A stretch of DNA of 64,000 bases from Floccifex porci (GCF_009696175.1 NZ_VUMM01000005.1:31925-95924); one strand, 5' to 3'; positions 19,486 through 29,191 are shown, counted from the first letter of the stretch. Notes: generated by a model from the sequence alone, not told the origin. Numbers and translations are program-made.

Positions 19486-20613
19486 ATGAAATCAGTTCTT
19501 TGTGTTTGTCTTTTTTTATGTTCTTTTTATTCTTTACAGATTTCAAATCAGTCTATTTTTCATTCCATTGAAAATCAGAATATAACATCTTCTGAAAAAT
19601 CTTTATCTTATCTTAAATTATCAAAAGAATTGAATGAAAAGGAATTAAAATATAAAGCATTGGATTATCAGTATAGAGACACTTTAAAATGGAATGAGGA
19701 ACAGATTGAACAATTAAAAAAGGAGTATGAACAGATTAAGCTGTTTCTGCTTTATAATCAGATGCATGAAGATCAAATTGAAATAGATATGGGTATCTTA
19801 GAACAGTATGATCATCTTTTAAGATGTAATGAGAAATATAAAGAAAAAATAGAATGGATCCAGAATCATATCATTGAAATAGAAGATACTTTAAAACAGA
19901 TTCAATGGAAGCAGGAAGAATTATTCTTGAAAGATTCAAATTTAGAATTTTCAGACGATGGAAAGTACGATCCTTCAAAAATGATACAGGGGATTCAGTC
20001 TTTACCGCCATATGGCTCTTACATAGATCAGTTTGGTGACTCCTATCAGGCATGTTTGAATGGAAATCCTGAAATAGATGTGACAAGTGATTCTTTTTCA
20101 AAACCAATTTTAAATGGATATATAAGTGCAGGAACGTGGGCTTATCCAAATGGTAAAATGCATCTGGGTATGGATGTTGCCTGTGAAATGTATACAAAGA
20201 TTTATGCACCGGGCAATGGAATCATACTTTATGCAGATGCACCAGAAAAGGATAATAGTGGATATTTAGGAAATGGTTCGGGATGGCCATATGGAGGAGG
20301 AAATACTCTGTGCATGATCGTATCAGTACAAAATCGTTTATATGGGATTTCTTTCTGTCATTTATCCAGTCAGATTTATGTTGTGGCTGGACAGCAGGTG
20401 AAACAGAATGATGTACTGGCATTAAGTGGAAATAGCGGAAATTCTTCAGGTCCACATTGTCATATTGAGGTATTTGAATTAAACTGTTCATTGGAACAGG
20501 CTATTTCCTATTTCTTAAAGGGAGCAGATTTCTCCTTTGGTACTGGATGGAATCAGATTGCAACTTGTTCCGATTATGCATGTCGTATTCGACCAGAAAG
20601 TATTTGGGGGTAA
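19486..20613 (+). CDS. M23 (LytM-type) metallopeptidase
   Basis: 375 residues: a signal peptide or N-terminal anchor (MKSVLCVCLFLCSFYSLQIS), about 130 residues of coiled coil (heptads from 35 to 165), then a LytM domain. Zinc ligands are in HLGMD (HxxxD, near residue 226) and HCH (near 326), with the catalytic His in ISFCHLS. These are peptidoglycan hydrolases or, when the coiled coil is present, division hydrolase activators. SD AAAGGA precedes the ATG. It lies 35 bases behind the O-antigen-ligase-like gene and 2 bases before an rRNA methyltransferase gene. Confidence 0.9.
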   Translation: MKSVLCVCLFLCSFYSLQISNQSIFHSIENQNITSSEKSLSYLKLSKELNEKELKYKALDYQYRDTLKWNEEQIEQLKKEYEQIKLFLLYNQMHEDQIEIDMGILEQYDHLLRCNEKYKEKIEWIQNHIIEIEDTLKQIQWKQEELFLKDSNLEFSDDGKYDPSKMIQGIQSLPPYGSYIDQFGDSYQACLNGNPEIDVTSDSFSKPILNGYISAGTWAYPNGKMHLGMDVACEMYTKIYAPGNGIILYADAPEKDNSGYLGNGSGWPYGGGNTLCMIVSVQNRLYGISFCHLSSQIYVVAGQQVKQNDVLALSGNSGNSSGPHCHIEVFELNCSLEQAISYFLKGADFSFGTGWNQIATCSDYACRIRPESIWG

Positions 20614-20615
20614 AT

Positions 20616-21950
20616 ATGGATTTATTTTTAAAGAGAATTCAGTCTTATATACCAGATGAATTTGATGCGTTTAAGGAAACGCTGAATCAGAAAATGTATC
20701 AGGGACTTCGTGTTAATACCAGTAAGATATCAAAAGATAAATTTATCCGAATATTTAAAGACATAGAAGGGCAGACCCCTTTTTGTGAAAACGGATTTTA
20801 TATTTCAAAGTCTTTAGGAAATCATCCCTTTCATATGTCTGGCCTGTATTATTTACAGGAACCCAGTGCTATGTCTGTAGTGGAGTGCCTGGATATAAAA
20901 GAAGAGGATGTGGTTTTAGATTTATGTGCAGCGCCTGGTGGGAAAAGCTCTCAGATTGCCGCCAGATTAAAGAATGGATTTCTGGTATCCAATGAAATTG
21001 ATGCAAAACGCTGTAAAATTCTGTTGTCTAATATGGAACGAATGGGATTTATGAATGTGGCCATAACCAATGTTAAACCAGAAACTTTATGTTCCGCTTT
21101 TCCTTCCTGTTTTGATAAAGTACTAGTGGATGCGCCCTGTTCTGGAGAAGGAATGATGAAAAAACATTCAATGGCTTATCAGGAATGGTCTTACGAAAAT
21201 ATTCTATATTGTCAGAAAAGACAGCTGGATATTCTGGAACAGGCGTATAAAGCACTTCGTAAAGATGGTATTTTAGTTTATTCCACATGTACGTATGCCA
21301 AAGAAGAAAATGAAGAAGTAATTGTTTCTTTTTTAAAGAAACATAAAGATATGCAGCTTATAGATATAGAAAGAAATTTTGGAAGAAGTGGATTAAAAAC
21401 CGATGGATTGGATGAAAAAAAGGTAAGACGAATATTTCCTATGGATCATGGAGAAGGTCATTTTGTCGCAAAACTAAAGAAAATAGAAGGTGATATAAAA
21501 TATCTTCCTATTTTGAAAAAAGAAAAAATCGATCCTCTAGCCCAAAAATTTTTAAAGGAACAGTTAAATTGGTTATATCCTTACATGCATACTGTATCCA
21601 ATTCAATATTCTGTATGAATCGAGAATTTGTTGATTTTAAAAAAGTGAAATGCATTCGCCAGGGATTGTACTGTGGAGACATCATAAAAAAAAGATTTGA
21701 ACCTTCTCATGCATTTTATATGAATAATGATCTAGAAAATATTAAACATAAGATCAATTTAGATTTTGAACAGGCCAATCAGTTTATTCACGGATTGTCT
21801 TTAGATCTGAAATGCGATAAAGGATATGTTGCTACATGTTTTGAGGGATATCCTTTTGGTTTTGGGAAAAGCGATGGGAATGTGATCAAAAACAAAATTC
21901 CCAAAGGACTAAGATTAATGGAAGGACAAAGTTTATATGGAAAAAAATGA
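20616..21950 (+). CDS. 16S rRNA m5C methyltransferase, RsmF/NOL1 family
   Basis: 444 residues. The SAM-binding motif is LDLCAAPGGKSSQIA, motif IV is VLVDAPCSGEGMMKK with the first catalytic Cys, and motif VI is YSTCTYAKEENE with the second. A C-terminal RsmF-like RNA-binding region follows. It methylates cytosine C5 in small-subunit rRNA; the exact position is not predictable. Start 20616 follows the M23 stop by 2 bases with GGGGG upstream. The last 14 bases overlap the yitT-like gene. Confidence 0.93.
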   Translation: MDLFLKRIQSYIPDEFDAFKETLNQKMYQGLRVNTSKISKDKFIRIFKDIEGQTPFCENGFYISKSLGNHPFHMSGLYYLQEPSAMSVVECLDIKEEDVVLDLCAAPGGKSSQIAARLKNGFLVSNEIDAKRCKILLSNMERMGFMNVAITNVKPETLCSAFPSCFDKVLVDAPCSGEGMMKKHSMAYQEWSYENILYCQKRQLDILEQAYKALRKDGILVYSTCTYAKEENEEVIVSFLKKHKDMQLIDIERNFGRSGLKTDGLDEKKVRRIFPMDHGEGHFVAKLKKIEGDIKYLPILKKEKIDPLAQKFLKEQLNWLYPYMHTVSNSIFCMNREFVDFKKVKCIRQGLYCGDIIKKRFEPSHAFYMNNDLENIKHKINLDFEQANQFIHGLSLDLKCDKGYVATCFEGYPFGFGKSDGNVIKNKIPKGLRLMEGQSLYGKK

Positions 21951-22785
21951 AATTTATAAATATGTTGAACTGATTTTTGGAAGCATGCTTTTTGCCATCA
22001 GTATTAATTTATTTGTAACACCTAATAATATCAATTCAGGAGGGATTGTAGGAATTGCCCAGCTTTTTGATTTTTATATACCACATCGTTCCTCTTTTGA
22101 TTTAACAGGAATCATAAATGGTTTGTTGAATATTCCTTTGTTCATACTGGCAATACGCAATATTTCAAAACAGTTCTGTGCCAAAACAATTTTAAGTGTC
22201 ATTGTGCAAACCTGTATGCTGTCGATTCTTCCAAAAACACAAATTCCTGTTATGGAAGATTTGCTTTCCAATTGTCTGATGGGAGCTATTTTAGGAGGAA
22301 TTGGAATTGGTTTCTGTTTAAGAAGCAGTGGATGTGCTGGAGGAATGGACATATTAGGGGTTTACTTTTCGAAGATAAAACCAGGCTTTTCGGTAGGGAA
22401 GCTATCAATTTTACTAAACGCAATTCTTTTTTCATTCTGTGCCTTTGCATGGAGTTTAGAAAGCAGTCTATATTCGATTATTTACGTTTCAGTAATGTAT
22501 TTTGTCTGTGATCGCTGTCATTATCAGAATATCAATATTGCGGCTACGATTTTTACAAAAGAAGAAAAACTGAAAAACGAAATTATGTCTCGTACAGGAA
22601 GAGGTGTTACGTACTGGAATGGAAAAGGAGCTTATACCGAACAGGATCTGTATGTTCTGGTGACTTGTCTGAATAAATATGAAATTCGACGATTAAAGAA
22701 AATTATTGATGAAGTGGATCCAAATGCATTTGTGATTCTAAATGAAGGTTCGGGAATTACGGGAGGTTTTGAAAAGAGATTATAA
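21937..22785 (+). CDS. YitT family membrane protein (DUF161/DUF2179)
   Basis: 282 residues with about five N-terminal transmembrane segments carrying the family blocks NNINSGGIVGIAQL and GIGFCLRSSGCAGGMDILG, and a C-terminal cytoplasmic DUF2179 domain (TIFTKEEKLKNEI, RGVTYWNGKGAY, VDPNAFVILNE). Function of the family is not firmly known; a transport or ligand-sensing role has been proposed. It overlaps the end of the methyltransferase gene by 14 bases, indicating coupled translation. Confidence 0.9.
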   Translation: MEKNEIYKYVELIFGSMLFAISINLFVTPNNINSGGIVGIAQLFDFYIPHRSSFDLTGIINGLLNIPLFILAIRNISKQFCAKTILSVIVQTCMLSILPKTQIPVMEDLLSNCLMGAILGGIGIGFCLRSSGCAGGMDILGVYFSKIKPGFSVGKLSILLNAILFSFCAFAWSLESSLYSIIYVSVMYFVCDRCHYQNINIAATIFTKEEKLKNEIMSRTGRGVTYWNGKGAYTEQDLYVLVTCLNKYEIRRLKKIIDEVDPNAFVILNEGSGITGGFEKRL

Positions 22786-22845
22786 TTGATATTTATTGAT
22801 ATTTATTGTTTATAAAAAAAACGATAAAAAATAATAAAATATATC

Positions 22846-22874
22846 TTGTATTTAAAATAAGGTTATGTTATATT
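22846..22874 (+). promoter_or_regulatory. Promoter of the transaldolase-like gene
   Basis: TTGTAT (22846-22851), 17-base spacer, TATATT (22869-22874) with a TGN extension. An AT-rich direct repeat (TGATATTTATTGATATTTATTG) lies just upstream. Confidence 0.65.
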
Positions 22875-22899
22875 TTATATGCATTTAGGAGGAATACAA

Positions 22900-23565
22900 A
22901 TGAAACTAGTAATTGACTCATCAGATATCCAGAAAATTAAAGAATTAAATGAATTATTGACAGTGGCTGGGGTTACAACAAACCCAACAATCATTACAAA
23001 ATCAGGTAGACCAAGTGAAGATGTAATCAATGATTTAATTGATATTTTAAGTCCAGATCAGCTGATTTTTATTCAGGTTGTTAAAACAGACTTTGAAGGA
23101 ATCATGGAAGAAGCAAAATATATCAATTCTTTAAGAGAAAAGAATATGGTTGTTAAAATTCCTGTTACACACGAAGGATTAAAAGCAATTAAAGAATGTA
23201 AGAAATTAGGAATTAAAACATTAGCGACTGCTATTTATACAGCAAATCAGGGATTTATGGCTGCTTTAAATGGAGCAGATTATTTAGCACCTTATGTGAA
23301 CCGTATGGAAAACTTTGGAGATGGAATTGGTCAGGTTTGTGACTTATTAGATATGTTACGTTTAAATAACTTGCCAACAGAAGTCATCGCAGCAAGCTTT
23401 AAAAACACTCGTCAGGTTCATGAATTGTTTAAAGCTGGAATTCAAAGTGTAACGGTTCCTGTAGATGTTGCCTTTAATTTAATTGATCATCCAGCAACAG
23501 AAAGTGCAGTGGAAACTTTCTCTAAAGATTGGGAAAAAGCTTACGGACGTAATTCATTAGCATAG
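22900..23565 (+). CDS. Transaldolase / fructose-6-phosphate aldolase-like enzyme
   Basis: 221 residues, the short single-barrel type (TalC/FSA). The substrate-phosphate and Schiff-base features are VTTNPTIITKSG (residues 25-36) and the catalytic Lys86 in MVVKIPVT. The C-terminal SVTVPVDVAF segment is typical. It would move three-carbon units between sugar phosphates or cleave fructose-6-phosphate; sequence alone does not decide. Start 22900 follows AGGAGGA; the earlier in-frame ATG at 22879 would place the SD inside the gene. Single-gene unit with its own promoter and terminator. Confidence 0.92.
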   Translation: MKLVIDSSDIQKIKELNELLTVAGVTTNPTIITKSGRPSEDVINDLIDILSPDQLIFIQVVKTDFEGIMEEAKYINSLREKNMVVKIPVTHEGLKAIKECKKLGIKTLATAIYTANQGFMAALNGADYLAPYVNRMENFGDGIGQVCDLLDMLRLNNLPTEVIAASFKNTRQVHELFKAGIQSVTVPVDVAFNLIDHPATESAVETFSKDWEKAYGRNSLA

Positions 23566-23583
23566 ATAAAAAATAAGATAAAG

Positions 23584-23620
23584 AAAAAACCAGATTGGAT
23601 TCATACCAATCTGGTTTTTT
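23584..23620. terminator. Bidirectional terminator between transaldolase and lactate permease
   Basis: 15-bp perfect stem AAAAAACCAGATTGG / CCAATCTGGTTTTTT with a 7-nt loop. Confidence 0.9.
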
Positions 23621-23623
23621 ACT

Positions 23624-25150
23624 TTATAAAATTTTTGCACCGACAAATGCATATATGGACATAAGAATCAAAAACAAAACTCCATAAGGAAGAATTTTTG
23701 CTAACAGTTTTGAATCCTGTCCTTCTTTTTGAACCGCGCTTAAAGCGATGGCTATGGATTGAGGTGACATCATTTTACCAGCAGCTACACCCATCGAATT
23801 CAATGCAACGATCCAGTATGTGTTTGCATGCAGTGCCTGAGCAGCGCTGGCTTGAACCGCTCCAAAGAAGACACCAGAACTTGTTCCAGAACCAGTAACA
23901 AAACATCCCAATGCTCCAATCCATGGAGCTACGATTGGATATAGAGGTCCAGTTACACCGATGGCAAAATCTGCAATGGCAGCAATCATTCCAGCGTATC
24001 CCATAACTTTTGCACATCCTAATACCGAACACATTGTAATCATTGTTGCTTTCATTTGTTTCAATGTGGAAACAAAGACAGAAACGAAGTCATTCAGACT
24101 GGCTCCCTGAATCTTTCCTCCGATAAATGCAGACAGGAAGATCCAGATTCCTGGTGTATTGATCCATGCAAACGTCAAGGTATTTGGATTCTGGCCACAA
24201 TAAATCTGTACGGCAGAAGAGAATTGTGACAATGCTGAATTAACTGGAGCAACCAGTTTGGATGTTAACAGTAAGAATACAAAAATACAAATAAATGGAG
24301 ACCATGCTTTTACACATTCTTTTACAACTAAAGGCTGTTTATCTTTCTTTTCCATTTCATATTGTGGATCGGGTTTAACTTTAGAACCCATCAGAATCGT
24401 AACAAGTAATGAACATACGCTTCCAACCACAACGGCTAATTCCGCTCCTACAAAGTTTCCAATAATAATGGTAGGAATCAGGAAACTGATTCCCGATGCC
24501 AAAGTAACGGGCAGGACTCCTTTTAATGCTTTGAATCCTTTACCGGTTGCCATAACAATCAATATCGGACAAAGAAGGATAAATGGAGCCAGCTGAATTG
24601 CAGTGTAAAACGATAAAGTTGTATTTTCCAAACCAACTAGACCCGCTAAGGTAACCGTTGGAATTCCTATGGAACCAAATGCAGTCGGTACACCATTGGC
24701 AATTAAACAGACCAGACAAGAAAAAATTGGATCAAATCCCATTGCATACAGCATTCCTGCCGGAATGGCAATAGCTGTTCCAAAGCCGGCCATACCTTCC
24801 ATAAATCCACCGAAACACCACGCAAGAATCAAAATCAGAATACGTTTGTCATTTGTGACAGAACTCAACATATGTTTGATTACTTCCATAGCTCCAGTTT
24901 TTAATGTCAGATTGTATGTGAACATAGCAGCAATAATAACCAGAATAATTGGCCAGGCTGCATTGGCAAATCCTTCCAGGGTTGCGGTTAATACATTCAT
25001 AAATGGCAATTTCCATACAAATAAAGCCAGAAGAATCGCGACAGCTAAGGATCCCATTGCAGCTTTAAAAGTTGGCATTTTCAATACAATCAAAGCAACA
25101 ATAAGCCAGATAATTGGGAGCAATCCCAATAGAAAATATATAAATCCCAT
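23624..25150 (-). CDS. lctP: L-lactate permease family transporter
   Basis: 508 residues, about 13 membrane segments. LctP blocks seen: WCFGGFMEGMAGFGTAIAIPAG, NGVPTAFGSIGIPT and, near the C-terminus, TGSGTSSGVFFGAVQASAA and AAGKMMSPQSIAIA. The family imports lactate or glycolate with protons; export in fermenters is possible. AAGGAG precedes ATG 25150 on the minus strand, with a TATAAT-type promoter further upstream. It is divergent from mraZ, with a 155-base intergenic region. Confidence 0.95.
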   Translation of the reverse strand: MGFIYFLLGLLPIIWLIVALIVLKMPTFKAAMGSLAVAILLALFVWKLPFMNVLTATLEGFANAAWPIILVIIAAMFTYNLTLKTGAMEVIKHMLSSVTNDKRILILILAWCFGGFMEGMAGFGTAIAIPAGMLYAMGFDPIFSCLVCLIANGVPTAFGSIGIPTVTLAGLVGLENTTLSFYTAIQLAPFILLCPILIVMATGKGFKALKGVLPVTLASGISFLIPTIIIGNFVGAELAVVVGSVCSLLVTILMGSKVKPDPQYEMEKKDKQPLVVKECVKAWSPFICIFVFLLLTSKLVAPVNSALSQFSSAVQIYCGQNPNTLTFAWINTPGIWIFLSAFIGGKIQGASLNDFVSVFVSTLKQMKATMITMCSVLGCAKVMGYAGMIAAIADFAIGVTGPLYPIVAPWIGALGCFVTGSGTSSGVFFGAVQASAAQALHANTYWIVALNSMGVAAGKMMSPQSIAIALSAVQKEGQDSKLLAKILPYGVLFLILMSIYAFVGAKIL

Positions 25151-25229
25151 AATCTTTCTCCTTTACGAATCAAATTATAACAAATATTAATAAAGTTCAA
25201 TAAAAAATATGATTTTTTTAGGAAAAGAA

Positions 25230-25258
25230 TTGGATTTTACGTATAAATGTTGTAAGAT
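25230..25258 (+). promoter_or_regulatory. mraZ (division cluster) promoter
   Basis: TTGGAT (25230-25235), 17-base spacer, TAAGAT (25253-25258). The MraZ-type repeats begin immediately downstream. Confidence 0.7.
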
Positions 25259-25298
25259 AGTGGTACAAAGTAGCATTTTGTGTTGAATAGTGGGGGGT
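25259..25298 (+). promoter_or_regulatory. Four 10-bp-phased repeats, probable MraZ operator
   Basis: AGTGGTACAA, AGTAGCATTT, TGTGTTGAAT and AGTGGGGGGT follow one another without gaps, so a GTGG-like core recurs every 10 bases, four times. MraZ binds clusters of such repeats before its own gene in other bacteria. Confidence 0.6.
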
Positions 25299-25305
25299 GA
25301 AACAC

Positions 25306-25737
25306 ATGTTCATGGGCGAATTTGAGCACAATATTGATCGTAAGGGGCGATTGATTATGCCAGCGAAATTTCGTGAAGAGCTTGGTGAACGTGTGGTTGT
25401 CAACCGTGGATTGGATGGATGTCTGTATGTATATACCATGGAAGAATGGGAAAAAGTATACGCAAAGCTTTCATCACTTCCTTCTACTAAAAAAGATGCG
25501 CGTATGTATCAACGTATGATGTTATCAAAGGCATCGGAGTGTGAAATGGATAGTCAGGGTAGAATTTTGATCCCATCGTCTTTAATATCTCTGGCTGGCT
25601 TAGAAAAGGAATGTCTGATTATTGGGGTTGCCAATCATTTAGAAATCTGGGCTAAATCCAATTGGGAAAAATTGGAAGAGGAGCAGGATGGATTATTTGA
25701 AGAAGTGGCTGAAAATATTACAGACTTATTTGGGTAA
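25306..25737 (+). CDS. mraZ: Transcriptional regulator MraZ
   Basis: 143 residues with two AbrB-like/SpoVT halves: FMGEFEHNIDRKGRLIMPAKFR and, in the second half, MDSQGRILIPSSLISLAGL. MraZ controls the division and cell-wall cluster and usually represses its own operon. The ATG at 25306 is chosen because MFMGEFEHNID is the conserved N-terminus; the GTG at 25297 lies inside the G-rich SD. The rsmH ATG follows its stop directly. Confidence 0.96.
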   Translation: MFMGEFEHNIDRKGRLIMPAKFREELGERVVVNRGLDGCLYVYTMEEWEKVYAKLSSLPSTKKDARMYQRMMLSKASECEMDSQGRILIPSSLISLAGLEKECLIIGVANHLEIWAKSNWEKLEEEQDGLFEEVAENITDLFG

Positions 25738-26664
25738 ATGGAACACATTAGCGTTTTGTTAAATGAAACCATTGATATGTTACATATAAAAGATGATGGA
25801 ATTTATGTGGACTGTACTCTTGGCAGAGGGGGCCATAGTGCAGAAATATTAAAAAGATGTAAAAAAGGACACTTATACGCAATCGATTGTGATAAACAGG
25901 CTATTAAAGAAAGCCAGGATCGTTTATCACAATATGGGAACAATTTCACTTGTGTTCATGATGTTTTTCAGAATTTAAAAGAAATCCTTGATTCAATGGG
26001 GGTTGAATCTGTGGATGGTATTTTGCTGGATTTAGGTGTTTCGTCTCCACAATTCGATGATGAAAAAAGGGGTTTTAGTTATCGAATGGATGCCAGACTG
26101 GACATGAGGATGAATCAGGAACAGGAGTTGGATGCCTGGAAAGTTGTAAATGAATATACTTTACAGGAACTTACAAGAATTTTTAAAGAATATGGTGAAG
26201 ATCCATTTGCGTATAAAATTGCTTGTCAAATTGAGAAAGCTCGACAAGAAAAACCGATTGATACTACCTTTGAATTAGTCGATGTCATTAAAAGTGCTTT
26301 ACCACAGAAAGTATTAAATAAAAAAGGACATCCAGCAAAGCGTATCTTTCAGGCGATTCGAATTGAAGTCAATCATGAATTGGATCAGCTTTCAATTGTT
26401 TTAAAAGAGGGGTTAAAACGATTGAAACCACAAGGAAGAATGGTTGTGATTACATTTCATTCTTTAGAAGATCGAATGGTAAAAAATATTTTTAAAGAAG
26501 TGGCTGTTCCTAAAAAAGTGGACAAGCGTTTACCAGAATTAAGGATAGAAAAATTAGATTATCAATTAATAAATAGAAAACCGGTTATGGCAACAGAAAA
26601 AGAGCTGAATGATAATAACAGGGCACATAGTGCAAAGCTCAGGGGAATAGAAAGGATGCGTTGA
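25738..26664 (+). CDS. rsmH: 16S rRNA (cytosine(1402)-N4)-methyltransferase
   Basis: 308 residues, normal length. HISVLLNETIDML at the N-terminus, the SAM motif VDCTLGRGGHS, LDLGVSSPQFDDEKRGFSYR, and the C-terminal ITFHSLEDRMVK block are the RsmH (MraW) signatures. The start codon abuts the mraZ stop; ftsL follows with a 1-base gap. Methylates C1402 of 16S rRNA in the ribosomal P site. Confidence 0.97.
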   Translation: MEHISVLLNETIDMLHIKDDGIYVDCTLGRGGHSAEILKRCKKGHLYAIDCDKQAIKESQDRLSQYGNNFTCVHDVFQNLKEILDSMGVESVDGILLDLGVSSPQFDDEKRGFSYRMDARLDMRMNQEQELDAWKVVNEYTLQELTRIFKEYGEDPFAYKIACQIEKARQEKPIDTTFELVDVIKSALPQKVLNKKGHPAKRIFQAIRIEVNHELDQLSIVLKEGLKRLKPQGRMVVITFHSLEDRMVKNIFKEVAVPKKVDKRLPELRIEKLDYQLINRKPVMATEKELNDNNRAHSAKLRGIERMR

Positions 26665-26665
26665 T

Positions 26666-26965
26666 ATGCGAAAAAATAAGAAAAAGAATAATAAAAGAAA
26701 ATTAAGAAAAGATATTTGGATTTTTGGCCTGTTCGTAATATCAGCGGCATTCTTCTTTGGTACAAGAGTAGGTTTGAAGTCATATAATATTATGCTTCAG
26801 ATGAAAGAACAGGAATTGGCTGCCCAGGTAAATGAAAAACAGGAACTGGTCAGCGAACTGGAAAATGAGGTCAATAATCTGCAAAATAAAACTCGTTTGT
26901 TAGGAATGCTTGACAGTTCCGTAAAAGACAATCAAAATAATATCTATATTATGGAAAATAAATAG
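26666..26965 (+). CDS. ftsL: Cell division protein FtsL
   Basis: 99 residues: a basic cytoplasmic tail (KKNNKRKLRKD), one transmembrane helix (about residues 17-37), then a coiled coil of about 45 residues (MKEQELAAQVNEKQELVSEL). Sequence similarity to FtsL is low as usual; the call rests on size, topology and position between rsmH and the PBP gene. It would bridge the division-specific transpeptidase to other divisome parts. Confidence 0.85.
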   Translation: MRKNKKKNNKRKLRKDIWIFGLFVISAAFFFGTRVGLKSYNIMLQMKEQELAAQVNEKQELVSELENEVNNLQNKTRLLGMLDSSVKDNQNNIYIMENK

Positions 26966-26980
26966 ATAGGTGGATGTCAG

Positions 26981-29191
26981 ATGGGTGTCAAAAAAACAAA
27001 CAATGGACTATATCATATTATACAAATTATGCTTTTAGTGGGAACATTAGTCGTTGCTAATGTTCTTTTTACCATGATTACAAAAAAACATATATGGTCT
27101 AGACAGGATGCTTTGAATTCTCAAATTGCTTCCAGCATCGTAGATACAGTAACAAAAGGAAAAAGAGGAACAATCTACGATCGCAATTATAATGTAATTG
27201 CACAGGAAGTAAATGCTTATACAATTGTTGTGATCTTACCTGATTATGATGATCAGGGAAATATCACTGGACCTTATGATGAAAATGGCAATCCTCTTTA
27301 TGTAACCGATACAGCTAAAACAAGTCGGTCTTTGGCAAAAATACTGGATAATACAAAAAGATCTACATTGCAGTCTATCATGGATACAGCTATTGATAAA
27401 GGCCTGGCTCAAACAGAACTGGGAACGGGAACGAAGCGTTTATCCAAAGAAGTAAAAGAAAAGATCGAAAAGCTGGATCTGACAGGGATTACTTTTAAAG
27501 ACGACGTTTCTCGTAATTATCCGGTATCTCCTTTTTCAAGCAATTTAATTGGATTTGCTTCTTATGATGAAGAACAACAGGGAATTGTTGGGAAAATGGG
27601 TCTTGAACAGAGTCTGAATAAGATTTTAACTGGAAAAGATGGAAAAGTACAATACCAGCAGACGGTAACAGGAAGCGTATTACCAGGAACTACGACAGTC
27701 TATAAAGAAGCTGAAAATGGCGACAATGTTGTTCTGACATTGGATTTTAACCTTCAGGAAACCGTTGAAAGTGTTATGAAAAAGACAATGGAAGATAATA
27801 ATGCTCAAAAAGCATGGTGCTGTGTTATGGAAGCGGAAACAGGGGAGATATTGGCCTGGGCCAGTTATCCGACTTTTGATCAGAATCATCCAACTGAGAT
27901 TCCAAGCTATACGGATAATGTCAGTGAAATGTCTTTTGAGCCTGGGTCGGTTATGAAATCGATTACCTATGCCACTGCAATCGATACCGGAGTGTTTCCT
28001 GAAAATACAACATTCAGGGCAGGGGAATTTAACTACAAATACGATGCGGCAACTGGAAAAATCGTCAGAACTATTTCTGAAGTGGACGGATATCCTACTA
28101 TACGAGATGCCCTAGGACACGATTATGGAACGATTACCTTTGAGACTGGGCTGGCTTATTCTTCGAATGTCGGGATTTGTGAATTGTTAGCCAATTATGT
28201 AAACTACAATGATTTTGAATCGTATTTAAAAGCATTTGGATTCTTTCAGGCAACGGATATTCCCTATGTCAATGAAAGTGTAGGATGGGAAAGTTTAGAT
28301 TCTGTGATTGATTATCTTTCTACTGGATTTGGACAGGCAAGTTCGGTCACAGTTCTTCAGCTGATGCAGGCTTACAGTGCTATTTTCAATGATGGAAATA
28401 TGGTTCGGCCTTATGTGGTCAAACAGATTGAAGACGGGGATACTAATGAAGTTTTAAAGTCATATGGTACAGAAATTACAGGAACTCCAATCAGCAAAGA
28501 AACGGCAGATAAAATGAAAGATCTTTTAAAAAATGTTTTATCAGAAGGAGCCAATGGAGAAAGATTTGCGATTGATGGAGTTGATATGATGGCTAAAACA
28601 GGTACAGGTGAATATTATGATGAAGAAACAGGTGCCTATTCCACTTCAATTTATTCATCCAGTATCATGGCAGCTGCGCCATACGATGATCCAGAAATTA
28701 TGGTTTACTGGGGAATGTTAGGACCCAATTATGTTAATTATTCTGCCAGCTACTTTCAGACCATTATGCAGGCAGCCCTGATTGCAGAAGGAATCAGTGG
28801 TGGAGATACTGAAAAAAGTGAAACGACAGGGGAAACATGGAACAGTTATACAATGCCATCTTTAAAAAATCATACGAATGAATATGTGAAAAACAAATTG
28901 TCATCTATCTCTGTTCCAGTTGTTTATATTGGCGATGGTGTCAATGTGATTGATCAGTATCCAGAAAAAGATACAGTTGTCACAAGCAATGATAAAATTT
29001 TTATACTGACCGATGGGAAAAATGTTACGATGCCAGATATGACTGGATGGACATATAAAGATGTAAAAATATTCTGTGAATTGTCAGGAATTTTATTTGA
29101 AGCAAGCGGACAGGGAACTGTCAGTGAGCAAAGCATTGCTTCTGGTCAATCCGTTGATTCAAAAACAAAAATAGTTGTAAAACTTGCTTAA
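26981..29191 (+). CDS. Division penicillin-binding protein (PBP2B/SpoVD type) with PASTA domain
   Basis: 736 residues: N-terminal membrane anchor (about 10-30), dimerisation domain with RGTIYDRNYNVIA, then the transpeptidase. Active-site motifs are SVMK in FEPGSVMKSITYA (near 325), SSN in AYSSNVGICEL and KTG in MMAKTGTGEYY. A PASTA-like domain forms the last 65 residues. It crosslinks septal peptidoglycan. SD GGTGG precedes ATG 26981. Vegetative FtsI/PBP2B and sporulation SpoVD cannot be told apart by sequence here; position favours the division role. Confidence 0.93.
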   Translation: MGVKKTNNGLYHIIQIMLLVGTLVVANVLFTMITKKHIWSRQDALNSQIASSIVDTVTKGKRGTIYDRNYNVIAQEVNAYTIVVILPDYDDQGNITGPYDENGNPLYVTDTAKTSRSLAKILDNTKRSTLQSIMDTAIDKGLAQTELGTGTKRLSKEVKEKIEKLDLTGITFKDDVSRNYPVSPFSSNLIGFASYDEEQQGIVGKMGLEQSLNKILTGKDGKVQYQQTVTGSVLPGTTTVYKEAENGDNVVLTLDFNLQETVESVMKKTMEDNNAQKAWCCVMEAETGEILAWASYPTFDQNHPTEIPSYTDNVSEMSFEPGSVMKSITYATAIDTGVFPENTTFRAGEFNYKYDAATGKIVRTISEVDGYPTIRDALGHDYGTITFETGLAYSSNVGICELLANYVNYNDFESYLKAFGFFQATDIPYVNESVGWESLDSVIDYLSTGFGQASSVTVLQLMQAYSAIFNDGNMVRPYVVKQIEDGDTNEVLKSYGTEITGTPISKETADKMKDLLKNVLSEGANGERFAIDGVDMMAKTGTGEYYDEETGAYSTSIYSSSIMAAAPYDDPEIMVYWGMLGPNYVNYSASYFQTIMQAALIAEGISGGDTEKSETTGETWNSYTMPSLKNHTNEYVKNKLSSISVPVVYIGDGVNVIDQYPEKDTVVTSNDKIFILTDGKNVTMPDMTGWTYKDVKIFCELSGILFEASGQGTVSEQSIASGQSVDSKTKIVVKLA

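Noticed and set aside
22786..22880. AT-rich repeat before tal as a possible replication or CRISPR-like repeat
   Set aside because: Only two imperfect AT-rich units; no spacer pattern, no DnaA boxes. No CRISPR array was seen anywhere in the window.
24669..25190. 173-codon open frame antisense to lctP
   Set aside because: Composition (Ile/Ala/Pro/Lys-rich) is the reverse image of a hydrophobic transporter; no SD or promoter of its own.
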